The notes: generated by a model not told the origin, from the sequence alone. A stretch of 64,000 bases of DNA from Candidatus Avimonas faecium (GCA_904419005.1 CAJFQI010000002.1:1-64000), one strand, 5' to 3'; shown: positions 1 to 10,203, counted from the stretch's first letter. Numbers and translations: made by a program.

Positions 1-1
1 G

Positions 2-268
2 ACCTCCGACGGCTCCGCCATCAAGCTTTCGGTGGCCAGCCTCTCTCTTCTGCAGGGGGGAGAAATTGAAGGCAAGGGCATCACTCCCAGCCAGACGGTA
101 ACCCTTACTGCCGAAGAGGAGAGCCGCTTTGCCTTTTTGACCGAGGAGGACGACCCCCATCTGAAGGCTGCCCTTGCCCTTCTGCAAGCCGGGGGATCGG
201 TCACCTCGGGCACTACGACGGCGCCGGAAGGGGATACGGCGGCGACCACCGGCCAGGCTGCCGAATGA
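2..268 (+). CDS. C-terminal fragment of S41-family (carboxy-terminal processing) peptidase, truncated by window start
   Basis: Open frame from base 2 (TSDGSAIKLSVASLSLLQGGEIEGKGITPSQTV...) resembles the C-terminal part of CtpA/S41 proteases. Confidence 0.65.
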   Translation, partial: TSDGSAIKLSVASLSLLQGGEIEGKGITPSQTVTLTAEEESRFAFLTEEDDPHLKAALALLQAGGSVTSGTTTAPEGDTAATTGQAAE

Positions 269-311
269 CGGGGATAACCGGGATCTCGCAGCGGATGCTG
301 CCGACATAAGC

Positions 312-342
312 AAAGGCGCGGGCAGGAAAGGCCCGCGCCTTT
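312..342 (+). terminator. Intrinsic terminator-like hairpin
   Basis: AAAGGCGCGGGC-loop-GCCCGCGCCTTT after the S41 gene. Confidence 0.65.
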
Positions 343-437
343 GTCTGCTGTTTGCGCCGCGAGCGCCCGCGCCCGGCCGGGGAGCGCCGCGCATTCGCGG
401 CGTCAAGCGGACGACGGCGTGAACGGGTGAAAAGGCA

Positions 438-466
438 TTGAAGAAATCGAAGGATTCTGCTATACT
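438..466 (+). promoter_or_regulatory. sigma-A-like promoter for tmk
   Basis: TTGAAG-N17-TATACT. Confidence 0.6.
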
Positions 467-562
467 AACCTTAAATCTGCGCCCTTGTGTCCGGGAGCGG
501 GCCGAGCGGCGCAAACAGCAGGATGCCGGGAGTCGGAACGGGAAAGCGAGCGAAAAAGGGGA

Positions 563-1228
563 ATGGCCATGGGGCGTTTGATCGTGATTGACGGGCTGGA
601 CGGAAGCGGGAAAACCACGCAGTTCGGCCTTCTGAGCGAGTATCTGGACAATCGCGGGACAAGCTATAAACGGATCTGCTTCCCTGATTATGCCGAACCG
701 TCCTCCGCCTTGGTCAAAATGTACCTGGCGGGGGAATTCGGCGGTTCGCCGGACGCGGTGAACGCATATGCGGCGTCCTCCTTTTACGCGGTGGACCGCT
801 ATGCCAGCTACAAGCGCTTTTGGGAAAAGGATTACCAAAGCGGGCGGCTGATCCTGGCCGCTCGGTATACCACTTCCAACGCCATCCACCAGATGGCGAA
901 GCTTCCCCACGGGGAATGGGACCGCTATCTCGCCTGGCTGGAGGAGTACGAGTATGCCCTGCTGGGCCTGCCCCGCCCCTCGGCGGTCGTTTTCCTGGAC
1001 ATGCCTCCCGAGGTATCCCAGCGGCTCTTGTCGCGGCGGTATGCCGGGGACGAGAGCCGCCGCGACATCCACGAGCGGGACAGGGGGTATCTGCTCCGCT
1101 GCCGCGAAACCGCCTTGTATGCGGCGCAGCGGTGCGGCTGGGCGGTCGTCCCCTGTGCCCGGGACGGGGAGCCGCTGCCGGAAAGGGAGATTACGGACCG
1201 GCTGATTACAATTTTGGAAAAGGACTGA
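563..1228 (+). CDS. tmk: Thymidylate kinase / deoxynucleoside kinase family
   Basis: MGRLIVIDGLDGSGKTTQ P-loop, RICFPDY motif; start placed at 563 or 569. Confidence 0.8.
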   Translation: MAMGRLIVIDGLDGSGKTTQFGLLSEYLDNRGTSYKRICFPDYAEPSSALVKMYLAGEFGGSPDAVNAYAASSFYAVDRYASYKRFWEKDYQSGRLILAARYTTSNAIHQMAKLPHGEWDRYLAWLEEYEYALLGLPRPSAVVFLDMPPEVSQRLLSRRYAGDESRRDIHERDRGYLLRCRETALYAAQRCGWAVVPCARDGEPLPEREITDRLITILEKD

Positions 1229-1232
1229 AATT

Positions 1233-2147
1233 ATGCTGAACACCGCGCAGATGCTGGAATTCCGGACGCCGACGCTTGAGGACGCCGCTTGGGCGGCGCC
1301 GATCCTGCGGGCCGGGAATTTTCAGGCGTGCGAGTTTTCTTTTACCACCATCTTTATGTGGCGGAACTATTACCACAACCGGATCGCCCGGTTAGGCGAC
1401 ACCATCTTCAGCAGCTCCGGCGATACGGAGCCGGTATACCTCCTGCCGGCGGGCGGGGATCTCCGGCAGGGGATCGCCCTGCTGCGGGAATGGCAGCACG
1501 CCAAGGGGGAGCCGCTTCTCCTGTTCGGCGCGGACGAGGAGAACAAAGCGCGCATTGAGGGGTGGTTCCCCGGCGTGTTTGCCTGGCAGCCCTCCCCCAA
1601 CGATTTTGATTACCTGTATAATACGCAGGACCTCGTCGACCTTTCCGGGAAAAAATACCACGCCAAGCGCAACCACATCGCCGCTTTCTCCGCGGCCTAT
1701 GACTGGCGGTACGAGCCGATCACCGAACAGAATACCGAGGAAGTGATCGCGATGACCAAGGAATGGTGCCGCCTTCGGGGCAATTGCGAGGATCCCGGCC
1801 TGCGCAACGAGAACTGCGCGATCCGGGAGGCCCTGCGCAATCGGGAGGCCCTTTCCCTGAAAGGCGGGCTGATCCGGATCGGCGGGGACGGCGGCCAGGT
1901 GGTGGCCATGACCATGGGCTCCCCGATCAGCGACAAGGTTTTTGACATCCATGTGGAAAAGGCGCTGCCGGATTACGCTACCGCCTATTCGGTCATCAAC
2001 CGCGAATTTGCCGCCCATGAGATAGCGGGCAAATACGCCCTTATCAACCGGGAAAACGACCTGGGCATTGAGGGCCTGCGCCGGGCCAAGAAGAGCTATC
2101 AGCCGGTGCGGATCCTTGAAAAGTACCTGGCGACCGAGCAGGTATAG
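1233..2147 (+). CDS. DUF2156-type (phosphatidylglycerol lysyltransferase C-terminal-like) protein
   Basis: Pattern KKYHAKRNHIAAF...; INREND(L)GIEGLRRAKKSY typical of the family. Confidence 0.7.
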   Translation: MLNTAQMLEFRTPTLEDAAWAAPILRAGNFQACEFSFTTIFMWRNYYHNRIARLGDTIFSSSGDTEPVYLLPAGGDLRQGIALLREWQHAKGEPLLLFGADEENKARIEGWFPGVFAWQPSPNDFDYLYNTQDLVDLSGKKYHAKRNHIAAFSAAYDWRYEPITEQNTEEVIAMTKEWCRLRGNCEDPGLRNENCAIREALRNREALSLKGGLIRIGGDGGQVVAMTMGSPISDKVFDIHVEKALPDYATAYSVINREFAAHEIAGKYALINRENDLGIEGLRRAKKSYQPVRILEKYLATEQV

Positions 2148-2186
2148 CCGATGCGGCAAGGGCAGCAAACAGCGGGAGGAAACCGT

Positions 2187-3137
2187 ATGGAGATCGGCTA
2201 TGCCGGGCGGCAGGACCGTCCGGCGCTCAAAGAGATATGGCTGGCCTCCTTCCCGGAGGATGGGCCCGAAACGGCGGACGTTTTCCTGGATGCGCTGCTT
2301 AAACCGGGCTGGTGCCTCGCCGGCCGCCTGGACGGCCGCGCGGTGACGATGGCGTTCCTGCTTCCGGCGGAGCTGGTAGCTGGAAAAAGTGCTTTGCCGC
2401 TGCGGTATGTGTTCGCCGCGGCGACCCTTCCCCCGTACCGGGGCAGGGGCTGCTTCGGCGCCCTGCTCCGCCGGGCGCGGGAGCTGTCGGCGGAGCAGGG
2501 CGTGGAAGCGCTTTTCCTCCGTCCGGCGGAGCCCGGCTTGGCCGCTTATTATGAGCGGTTCGGCTATCGGCCGTATTTTGCTGCCGTAGAGGAAACCATC
2601 CGCCCGGCACAGGTGATGGGTGATCCGGTAGGGCGGGTGCTGCGCTTCCCTCCGCGGCTGGAACCCTCCCTTTGGCGGGAGCAGGCGGAGGCGGCCGCCC
2701 GTTCGCGGGACGCCGCGCTGCAGGGACGCCCGGTGTGGGTGCGGTGGCCGGCGGAGATCGTGGGCCTTTCCGCTTACGGTTCCCTTTGCCTGACCGGACA
2801 GGGCTGTTACGTGATGGGCGGGCAGGAGCCCGCTCCCGCTGCGTCGGAAAGGGGCCTGGCCGGCGCCGGGCCTTCCCTGTTTTTCCGGGAATGGGTTGCG
2901 GGACCGTCGGAAGCCCCGGCGCTGTGCGCGGCGGCTTGCCAAGCGATATCCCTGCGGGCGGCGTCCCTGCGGGCGGCGGAGGAAATCCCGCCTGCGTCTC
3001 TCCGCCTGCGCCGTCCGGCGAGGGCCGGGGAGGCGGCGCCGCCCTTCGGCTGGCTCTGCCCGCTGACGGCAAGGGCGGAGGCCTTATTCCTCACCGCCGC
3101 GCAGGACCGGCCTTATATGGGCCTGGCTTTGGATTAG
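2187..3137 (+). CDS. GNAT family N-acetyltransferase
   Basis: ATLPPYRGRGCFGALLRRA acetyl-CoA motif; FGYRPYF. Confidence 0.75.
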   Translation: MEIGYAGRQDRPALKEIWLASFPEDGPETADVFLDALLKPGWCLAGRLDGRAVTMAFLLPAELVAGKSALPLRYVFAAATLPPYRGRGCFGALLRRARELSAEQGVEALFLRPAEPGLAAYYERFGYRPYFAAVEETIRPAQVMGDPVGRVLRFPPRLEPSLWREQAEAAARSRDAALQGRPVWVRWPAEIVGLSAYGSLCLTGQGCYVMGGQEPAPAASERGLAGAGPSLFFREWVAGPSEAPALCAAACQAISLRAASLRAAEEIPPASLRLRRPARAGEAAPPFGWLCPLTARAEALFLTAAQDRPYMGLALD

Positions 3138-3245
3138 GGGCTGCCGGCCGCTTTAAAGCAGGCGGCCGGCGGAACGCCGTATGGCTTACAACATAGCAAT
3201 TTTGCGGGGCCGGGGCAGACCGGCTGCCGAGAAAGGGTGACAAGA

Positions 3246-3785
3246 ATGATCGCGGTGTTTTTGGCAATGGGCTTTGAGGAGATTGAGGCGCTCGCCGTCG
3301 TAGATGTCCTGCGGCGGGCGGAGCTGGAGGTCGTCACGGTCGGGGTAGGCGGGCCGTTGGTCCGGGGCTCCCACGGCATTACCGTCGCGGCGGATGTCGC
3401 GGACACCGACTTTGACCCGGCGGTGCCGGAGGCGGTGATCCTGCCCGGAGGGATGCCTGGCACACTGAATCTTGAGCATTCCCCCGTGGTGCAGAAGGCG
3501 CTTGACGAGGCGGTTAAACGGGATGCCTGGATTGCGGCGATCTGCGCGGCGCCATCGATCCTGGGGCACCGGGGGATGCTTCAGGGCAAGCGGGCAGTCT
3601 GCTTCCCGGGCTATGAGCAGGAGCTTGAGGGGGCGCTGCCTTCCGACCGGCCGGTTGAGGTGGACGGCCGGATCATCACAGCCAAGGGCGCGGGCGTAGC
3701 CGTCGACTTCGGCTTGGAGATCGCGGCGCAGCTGTCCTCCCCTGAGCGGGCGGCAAAGGTGAAGGCGGCCATGCAATGCCGGTAG
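3246..3785 (+). CDS. DJ-1/PfpI family protein
   Basis: FEEIEALAVVDVLRRAELEVVTV; AAICAAPSILG nucleophile elbow; GTG at 3237 is an alternative start. Confidence 0.9.
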   Translation: MIAVFLAMGFEEIEALAVVDVLRRAELEVVTVGVGGPLVRGSHGITVAADVADTDFDPAVPEAVILPGGMPGTLNLEHSPVVQKALDEAVKRDAWIAAICAAPSILGHRGMLQGKRAVCFPGYEQELEGALPSDRPVEVDGRIITAKGAGVAVDFGLEIAAQLSSPERAAKVKAAMQCR

Positions 3786-4363
3786 GGGATATTCGGCCGA
3801 TCAAGGCCTCGCTCAGGGAGCATTACAAAGCGCTCCGCCGCCAGATGAAGCCGGAGCAGAAGGCCCAGCGCGACCGGCAGATTGCCGCCCGGGTCAGGGG
3901 GCTTTGGCAGTATAAGCGGTGCCGCCAGCTGCTGACCTATGTCTCCACCGCCATTGAGGTGGATACGCTGGCCATCATCCGCCGGGCGCTGGCGGACGGG
4001 AAGCAGGTGGCTGTCCCGCGCTGCGTGCCCGGGACGCGGGATATGGAGTTTTACTATATTTCGGGGCTGGAGGACCTGGAACCCGGTTCCTTCGGCGTCC
4101 TCGAGCCCCGGCCGGAGATCTGCCGCAAGGCGACAGACTTTACAAGCGGCTTGTGCCTGGTTCCCGCTTTGTGCTATGATTGGAGAGGATACCGGCTTGG
4201 CTATGGGAAGGGCTATTACGACCGCTTTCTGGCCGGGTTCGGCGGACATATGATTGGGATATGCTACAGCGACTGTGTCCGGCGCAGGCTGCCGCACGGC
4301 CGCTATGACCGGCCGGTGGAGCTGCTGGTGACCGACCGCTATCTGCGCCGCACCGTCGAGTAA
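3776..4363 (+). CDS. 5-formyltetrahydrofolate cyclo-ligase
   Basis: RLGYGKGYYDRFLA signature; overlaps the upstream gene by 10 nt. Confidence 0.9.
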   Translation: MPVGDIRPIKASLREHYKALRRQMKPEQKAQRDRQIAARVRGLWQYKRCRQLLTYVSTAIEVDTLAIIRRALADGKQVAVPRCVPGTRDMEFYYISGLEDLEPGSFGVLEPRPEICRKATDFTSGLCLVPALCYDWRGYRLGYGKGYYDRFLAGFGGHMIGICYSDCVRRRLPHGRYDRPVELLVTDRYLRRTVE

Positions 4364-4394
4364 AGGGCGGCCGCCTCATAGGAGAGTGACAACC

Positions 4395-5957
4395 ATGGCC
4401 GATGATTTGGATAAGATCCTGAAGGATGTGCAGGCGGAGAAGGAAGCCCGCCGTCAGGAGCAGGAGCTCGCCCGCCAGATGCTGGAGGTGGACGGGCAGA
4501 CGCAGGAGCGCCTGCTGCAGGAGCGGAAAAACAAGGTTTCCCGCTTCCAGCTGCAGCTCAACCTGGATGAAGACACCCCGGAGCCGTCCCAGGAGTCAAA
4601 AGCGGCGCCGCCCTCCGCAGCCGAAGAGGCGGAGGAAGAGCAAGCGGCGGCCACCCCCGGCGCCGTAAGCGGGGGGGAACCCGCCGGGGCGTCGGAAGCC
4701 GGCGGGCAAGGGCCGTCGGAAGCGGTGCCCTCCTCCGGCGGCGCAGAGGGCCGGGCGGAGGAGGCCGGGACCCCGCCGGCAGGGACGAAAACGCCCCCCT
4801 CGCAAAACGGCGGAAGGAAGCCCCCCAAACGCCGCAAAGGCGCCAACCCGCAGTGGGGCTGCGTGCGGGGGATCATCTATGCGGTGGTGGTGCTGGCGGC
4901 GTCCGGCATCCTGGCGTATTTCGCCGTGGCGGGCGTCTTGGACCTGACCGGCTTGAATAAATCCGAAACCAAGGTGCCGGTTACGCTGACCGAGGCCGAC
5001 TGCGAGGATACCGCCGCCGTCGCGCAGATCCTCAAGGATGCCGGGGTGATCGACCAGCCGCTGATCTTCCGCCTGTACTGTATGCTCACCAAGGCGGACG
5101 GCCAGTTCATGCCGCAGGAAGAGGTGGCCCTTTCCGCCGATATGGGGTACGAAACCATCATCAACATCCTCAAATCGAATAAGCGGGAGGAAATCCGCCT
5201 GACCTTCCCGGAAGGGATGACGGTTAAGCAGATGGCCCAAAAGCTGGAGGAGAACAACGTTTGCACTGTCAGCGAATTTTATTCCGCCATAGAAAACGGC
5301 TCCTATTCCTACGCGTTCCTGGATGAGATACCGGACGACGAGGCGCACGCCGGGCGGATTGAGAAGCTGGAGGGCTACCTCTTCCCCGATACCTACGACT
5401 TTTATCTCGGAAGCTCGGGGGAAACCGTGGTCAATAAGTTCCTGACCGCTTTCAGCAATAAGGTTGAAAAGTCCGTGGTCGGGCAGGACGGCGACAGCAC
5501 GCCGACATCCATCAAGGCCAAGGCGCAGGGGATGACGCTGGATGAAGTGATTATCCTCGCCTCAATCGTCCAGTGGGAGGCAGATAACACGGAGGATATG
5601 CATAAGGTGGCCAAGGTGCTGCGCAACCGCCTGGAAAACCCCACCGTATATCCCCGGCTGGAGTGCGATTCCACCCAGCGGTATATTGACACCCTGTTCC
5701 CGCCGGTGGACGGCCAATCGGTGGAAAATCTCGACTACGACACCTATAAGCGCAACGGGCTGCCGGTCGGGCCGATCAACAACCCGGGCATGGACGCGAT
5801 TGACGCGGTGCTGAACCCGTCGGAGGAGATGGAAGGCTACTATTTCTTTGCCACGGCCTACAATTCGGATGGTTCCACCACCACCTACTACTCCAAGACC
5901 TATGAAGAGCATGAGCGCATCTGCCGGCGGTACGGCATCGGCATGTACGCGGAATAG
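4395..5957 (+). CDS. mltG: Endolytic transglycosylase MltG with long Ala/Glu/Pro-rich cytoplasmic N-terminus
   Basis: YLFPDTYDF, ASIVQWEA(D), LPVGPINNPG motifs; one TM segment after a basic/low-complexity N-terminus. Confidence 0.9.
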   Translation: MADDLDKILKDVQAEKEARRQEQELARQMLEVDGQTQERLLQERKNKVSRFQLQLNLDEDTPEPSQESKAAPPSAAEEAEEEQAAATPGAVSGGEPAGASEAGGQGPSEAVPSSGGAEGRAEEAGTPPAGTKTPPSQNGGRKPPKRRKGANPQWGCVRGIIYAVVVLAASGILAYFAVAGVLDLTGLNKSETKVPVTLTEADCEDTAAVAQILKDAGVIDQPLIFRLYCMLTKADGQFMPQEEVALSADMGYETIINILKSNKREEIRLTFPEGMTVKQMAQKLEENNVCTVSEFYSAIENGSYSYAFLDEIPDDEAHAGRIEKLEGYLFPDTYDFYLGSSGETVVNKFLTAFSNKVEKSVVGQDGDSTPTSIKAKAQGMTLDEVIILASIVQWEADNTEDMHKVAKVLRNRLENPTVYPRLECDSTQRYIDTLFPPVDGQSVENLDYDTYKRNGLPVGPINNPGMDAIDAVLNPSEEMEGYYFFATAYNSDGSTTTYYSKTYEEHERICRRYGIGMYAE

Positions 5958-5974
5958 AGGTATCCAAGAAAAGG

Positions 5975-6015
5975 CGCCGCCCGGCACCGGTTTCGGAGAC
6001 GAGCGGCGCTTTTTA
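5975..6015 (+). terminator. Intrinsic terminator after mltG
   Basis: GCGCCGC...GCGGCGC followed by TTTTT. Confidence 0.75.
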
Positions 6016-6192
6016 TGGGCTTGGCTCCCGGACGCCTGGATGCAAGGCGGCTTGTCCGTGTCCGGGCCTTATTGCACCGGAGAAAAGCGCGCGCTTGTTT
6101 CGCCCCCGGTGCGGAGGGGCGCGCCTTCGGTGGGAGCGGAAGGGAAGAACGGATAAAGAGGCAGCGCAAGGCAGTACAAAGGAAGGAACGCA

Positions 6193-7173
6193 ATGGAACG
6201 ATTCAAAGATTTTATCAGCCGTCATAAATGGCTTTGCCTTTTATTGGTAATTGCCATCCTGCTTGCCGCCGCGGCAGTGGCTGCGGGGATTTATTTCACG
6301 GCACGGCCGGGGGCCGGCCGCCCGGCACAAACCGCTTTGCAGGAAGCCAGCGAGCAGGACCTCCAGACGCTTCAAGAAGCCGGCGCTTTGCAGGGCGTTC
6401 AAGACAGGACGCTGGGGGCGGGGACGACGGTCCGCCTTCGCGACCTCGTGGCTGCCGACGGTGAGGTGATCACCAAGGTGGAGGTCGATGACAGCGGGGT
6501 CAATTACGATACCGCCGGGGAATACCAGGCCGTGTATACCCTATCTTTTAACGGCGATGCGCTGAACCGCCTTCTGCAGGAGCGAGGGCTTTCCTTGCTC
6601 ATGGACACGGATGCGGATGTGATCCGGGTGCAGGTGACCGTCACGATTACCGTGACGGGAGGGCAGACGGCGCCGGGAACTACCAGCTCTGCTACTACTT
6701 CGCAGACAGAGGCCGGCAGCACCGAGCCTTCTTCAACGCAAGCCGAAAGCCAGACGCCGCCCACCACCTCCTCGGCCTCCCGCGGCCCGGACGGCAGCAG
6801 CCCCGATGCCGGAACGATCCACGCAACACAGCCTACTACGACGGCCCACCAGCACAACTGGCAGGCGCATATGGTGTGGGTCCCCGACATTGTCACCGTG
6901 GTGGACGAGCCGGAGCGTACCGTTCAGGGCGCCCGCCTTTATACCCAGAATGCGGACGGCTCCTGGACGTCCAATGGGGAAACCTACTGGTTTGAGGACG
7001 GCTTCACATTGGATGATCTGAAGGCGATCATTAAGGATAAGGTTAAAAATGAGGGGTATATCGGCAGTTATCTAAATGTGAAGAAGACGATCCCGGCCGT
7101 GACCCACACCGAGGACCACGGCAGCTATCAGGTGGATTATTACTATTGCTCCTGCGGGGCAACGAAGCGCTGA
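6193..7173 (+). CDS. Membrane-anchored secreted protein with Thr/Ser-rich linker and C-terminal His/Cys segment
   Basis: N-terminal TM helix, low-complexity linker, HNWQAH... and C-terminal YYYCSCGATKR. Confidence 0.6.
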   Translation: MERFKDFISRHKWLCLLLVIAILLAAAAVAAGIYFTARPGAGRPAQTALQEASEQDLQTLQEAGALQGVQDRTLGAGTTVRLRDLVAADGEVITKVEVDDSGVNYDTAGEYQAVYTLSFNGDALNRLLQERGLSLLMDTDADVIRVQVTVTITVTGGQTAPGTTSSATTSQTEAGSTEPSSTQAESQTPPTTSSASRGPDGSSPDAGTIHATQPTTTAHQHNWQAHMVWVPDIVTVVDEPERTVQGARLYTQNADGSWTSNGETYWFEDGFTLDDLKAIIKDKVKNEGYIGSYLNVKKTIPAVTHTEDHGSYQVDYYYCSCGATKR

Positions 7174-7269
7174 ACGCGCTTTTTCGGGCGGCGTTCTCGC
7201 TTCGGCGGCCCGGACGCGTCTGGCTCCGCGGGATACTTTCCGGCTCCCGCAGCCGGGGTCTGCTTATCT

Positions 7270-7314
7270 AAAAGGCCGGAGGCAGGACGCATAGCGTCCA
7301 GCCTCCGGCCTTTT
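7270..7314. terminator. Bidirectional terminator between convergent genes
   Basis: AAAAGGCCGGAGGC...GCCTCCGGCCTTTT with inner GGACGC/GCGTCC stem. Confidence 0.85.
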
Positions 7315-7359
7315 CCGGCATCGCAGGGCGGGAAAACCCGCCCGCATTCCCCGCGGCCC

Positions 7360-8571
7360 TTACCGGCCGAAGAGCCGGTGGATCAGGGTGCAGCCCTCCG
7401 GGACATAATTCCCGGCGTCGCGGGCGGCCTTCTCGGTGAAGGGGGAAGCGCCCGGCCCGGCGGAGCCGTCGCTGGCATAGAGCAGGTAGGGCACCGGGTC
7501 GGCGGTATGGGTGCGGATGGTGAGCGGGGTGGGATGGTCCGGCAGCACCATGATCCGGAAATCCCCCATGCCCTTCATCGCTTCCAGCAAAGGGGCCAGG
7601 ACCCGGCGGTCGATTTCCTCAATCGCCTTGACCTTGTTTTCTGCCTCCCCGCGGTGGCCGCATTCGTCCGGGGCCTCCAGATGGACGTAGACGAAATCCT
7701 GCCCGCGCTGGAGCTCCGCGATCGCGGCGGCGGTTTTCCCCTCAAAATTGGTATCAATGTACCCGGTCGCGCCCTCCACGTCGCAGACGGCCATCCCCGC
7801 GATCCGCCCAATCCCCTTGATCAGGTCGACCGCCGAGACGACGGAAGCGCTGACGCCGAACCGTTCCCGGTAATTTTGCAGGCGGGGCCGCTTGCCCTGT
7901 CCCCACAGCCAGATCGCGTTGGCCGGGCTGAGCCCTTGCGCGGCCCGCTGCCGGTTGACGGGGTGGTCTTTTAGAAGGTCATAGCTCTTCCGCATCATGG
8001 CAAGCAGCGGGGCGGCGTCGGGATGGAGGGGGAGGTATTCCCCGATCACCCGGCCGGTGATGTCATGGGGCGGGGTGATTTTGCCCAGCGCGGTTTTCCC
8101 ACCGTGCCATACCATGCAGTGGCGGTAGGCGGTGCCGGTGTAAAAATCGAATTCCCCGCCCCCGAACGCCTGCTGTACCGTGCGCAGGATTTCATCCGCC
8201 TGCGCGGTGTGGATGTCCCCCGCGCAATAATCAAGGATCGTCTTTTTTTCGTATTCCTCGCCGTCCGAAAGGGTAACGAGGTTGCAGCGGAAGGCCACGT
8301 CGTCGTCCTTCAGGTCAATGCCGATGTTGGCCGCCTCTAAGGGCGAACGGCCGGTGTAGCATTCCCGCGTGTCGTAGCCCATCACGGTGAGGTTGGCTAC
8401 GTCGCTGCCGGGGGACATCCCCTCCTGCACCGTGCGGACCGTGCCCACCTCCCCGTGAGCGGCCAGCCAGTCCATGGCGGGCTTTTCCGCCAGCTCCATC
8501 GGCGTGTGCCCGCCCAGGGCGGGGCTGGGGACGTCCGCCATCCCGTCGCAGAGTACAATGGCATATTTCAT
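7360..8571 (-). CDS. apgM: Cofactor-independent phosphoglycerate mutase (archaeal-type ApgM)
   Basis: MKYAIVLCDGMADVP, SPGSDVANLTVMGYD, VHLEAPDECGHRGE, MVLPDHPTP. Confidence 0.92.
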   Translation of the reverse strand: MKYAIVLCDGMADVPSPALGGHTPMELAEKPAMDWLAAHGEVGTVRTVQEGMSPGSDVANLTVMGYDTRECYTGRSPLEAANIGIDLKDDDVAFRCNLVTLSDGEEYEKKTILDYCAGDIHTAQADEILRTVQQAFGGGEFDFYTGTAYRHCMVWHGGKTALGKITPPHDITGRVIGEYLPLHPDAAPLLAMMRKSYDLLKDHPVNRQRAAQGLSPANAIWLWGQGKRPRLQNYRERFGVSASVVSAVDLIKGIGRIAGMAVCDVEGATGYIDTNFEGKTAAAIAELQRGQDFVYVHLEAPDECGHRGEAENKVKAIEEIDRRVLAPLLEAMKGMGDFRIMVLPDHPTPLTIRTHTADPVPYLLYASDGSAGPGASPFTEKAARDAGNYVPEGCTLIHRLFGR

Positions 8572-8663
8572 TGTGCATTCTCCTTTATTTTACCGGGCGG
8601 TTCCCTCCGGCCCGCATACCGCCGCTTTCGGGATTGTGCCGTTTTCCGGGTATTCCACCGACC

Positions 8664-8669
8664 ATTATA
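8664..8669 (-). promoter_or_regulatory. -10 element of apgM promoter
   Basis: TATAAT on the minus strand about 90 nt upstream of apgM; -35 weak. Confidence 0.45.
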
Positions 8670-8922
8670 GCAGAAACCCGGAAAAAGCAAACGCTTTTTT
8701 CTGACTTTCTTCTTTTTTCTCTGCCTTTTCCCGGTTTTTCCCTTCCTTTTTTGCGGAGGATCCGTTATACTGGGGGTAACAACAATATCCGGGCTATCCG
8801 GCAGATCCCGCTTTCGTGTATTTTCTCTTTTTCTGCTTTTCTGCGCCGCCCTTTTCCAAAAGGCGGCTTCCGTGGACGAAGGACACCGACGTTCCTTAAG
8901 GAACAGAAACGGAGGGATGGAT

Positions 8923-10203
8923 ATGGCGATTGGTATGCGGCCGCTGCGGTGTGATACGGCGGAGGTACGCGCCTGCCGGCGCTTTTCGGAGGTGTACGAC
9001 GAGCCGGACAAGGCGGTGCGCAGGGCATGTCAGGCGGCGATGGGGCTGTACGAGCACTTCGGCCCCGGCGGCTTCCGGCTGTTCAGCGCGCCCGGCCGGG
9101 CGGAGCTTGGGGGAAGCCATACCGACCACAACCGCGGCTTGGGACTGGCCGCCGCCGTCCAGGCGGATATCCTGGCCGCCGCCCGGCCGGCGGCGGAGCC
9201 GGTGGTGCGGCTGCACTCCCAGGGCTATTATACCGACGTCATTGATTTGACCGACCTGGCCCCCCGGCCGGAGGAACGCTGCCATTCCGCCTCCCTGATC
9301 CGCGGGATTGCCGCCGGCTTCCGGGAGCGGGGACTGGCCGTGGGCGGCTTTGACGCGTTCACGGTTTCGCAGGTTCCCCGCGGCGCCGGGGTGTCGAGCT
9401 CTGCCGCGTTTGAGGTGCTGGTGGCGAGCATCTTCAACGGCCTGTACAACGGCGGAGCCTTGGACGCCGCGGCCGTGGCCCGGATTGCGCAGGAAGCGGA
9501 AAACCGCTATTTCGGTAAGCCGAGCGGCATTATGGACCAGGCGGCCTGCGCGGCCGGCGGCTGCCTGGCGATGGATTTTGCGTCCCCATCCGCACCGCAG
9601 GCCCTGCGGCTCCCCGCCCGCTTTGAGGAATGGGGCCTGCGGCTCTGCGCCGTCAACACCGGGGGCAGCCATACCGATTTAACCCAGGATTTTGCCGCCT
9701 GCCGGACGGAGATGGAAGAGACCGCCCGCTTCTTCGGAGGGGAGACGCTGCGGGATATCCCGCGAAAGCAGGTAGAGGGAGCCCTGCCGGCCTTGCGCCG
9801 TGCGGTTGGCGACCGCGCGGTGCTCCGTGCGCTGCATTTTTACGAGGAAAACGACCGGGTCAAGAGGCAGTGCGCCGCCCTGCAGCGGGGGGACGCCGCG
9901 GCCTACCTTGCCCAGGTCGCCGCGTCGGGACGTTCCTGCCAGGAGCTGCTGCAAAACGTCTCGCCGCCGCAGACGCCGCGGGAGCAGGGCCCGGCTTTGG
10001 CCCTGGCGCTGACCGAGCGCTTCCTGGGGCGGGAAGGGGCATGGAGGATCCAAGGGGGCGGCTTTGCAGGGACCATCCAGGCCTACGTCCCGGCCCCGCG
10101 GCTGGAGGCGTACCGGCAGTATATGGAGGGCGTGTTCGGCCAGGGCTGCTTCCACGTCCTGTCCGTCCGGGAGACAGGCGCGACCGAGCTGGAGGCGGAA
10201 TAG
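8923..10203 (+). CDS. galK: Galactokinase (GHMP kinase)
   Basis: APGRAELGGSHTDHNRG, VPRGAGVSSSAAFE, PSGIMDQAACA; start 8923 (8917 possible) after GGAGG. Confidence 0.9.
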   Translation: MAIGMRPLRCDTAEVRACRRFSEVYDEPDKAVRRACQAAMGLYEHFGPGGFRLFSAPGRAELGGSHTDHNRGLGLAAAVQADILAAARPAAEPVVRLHSQGYYTDVIDLTDLAPRPEERCHSASLIRGIAAGFRERGLAVGGFDAFTVSQVPRGAGVSSSAAFEVLVASIFNGLYNGGALDAAAVARIAQEAENRYFGKPSGIMDQAACAAGGCLAMDFASPSAPQALRLPARFEEWGLRLCAVNTGGSHTDLTQDFAACRTEMEETARFFGGETLRDIPRKQVEGALPALRRAVGDRAVLRALHFYEENDRVKRQCAALQRGDAAAYLAQVAASGRSCQELLQNVSPPQTPREQGPALALALTERFLGREGAWRIQGGGFAGTIQAYVPAPRLEAYRQYMEGVFGQGCFHVLSVRETGATELEAE

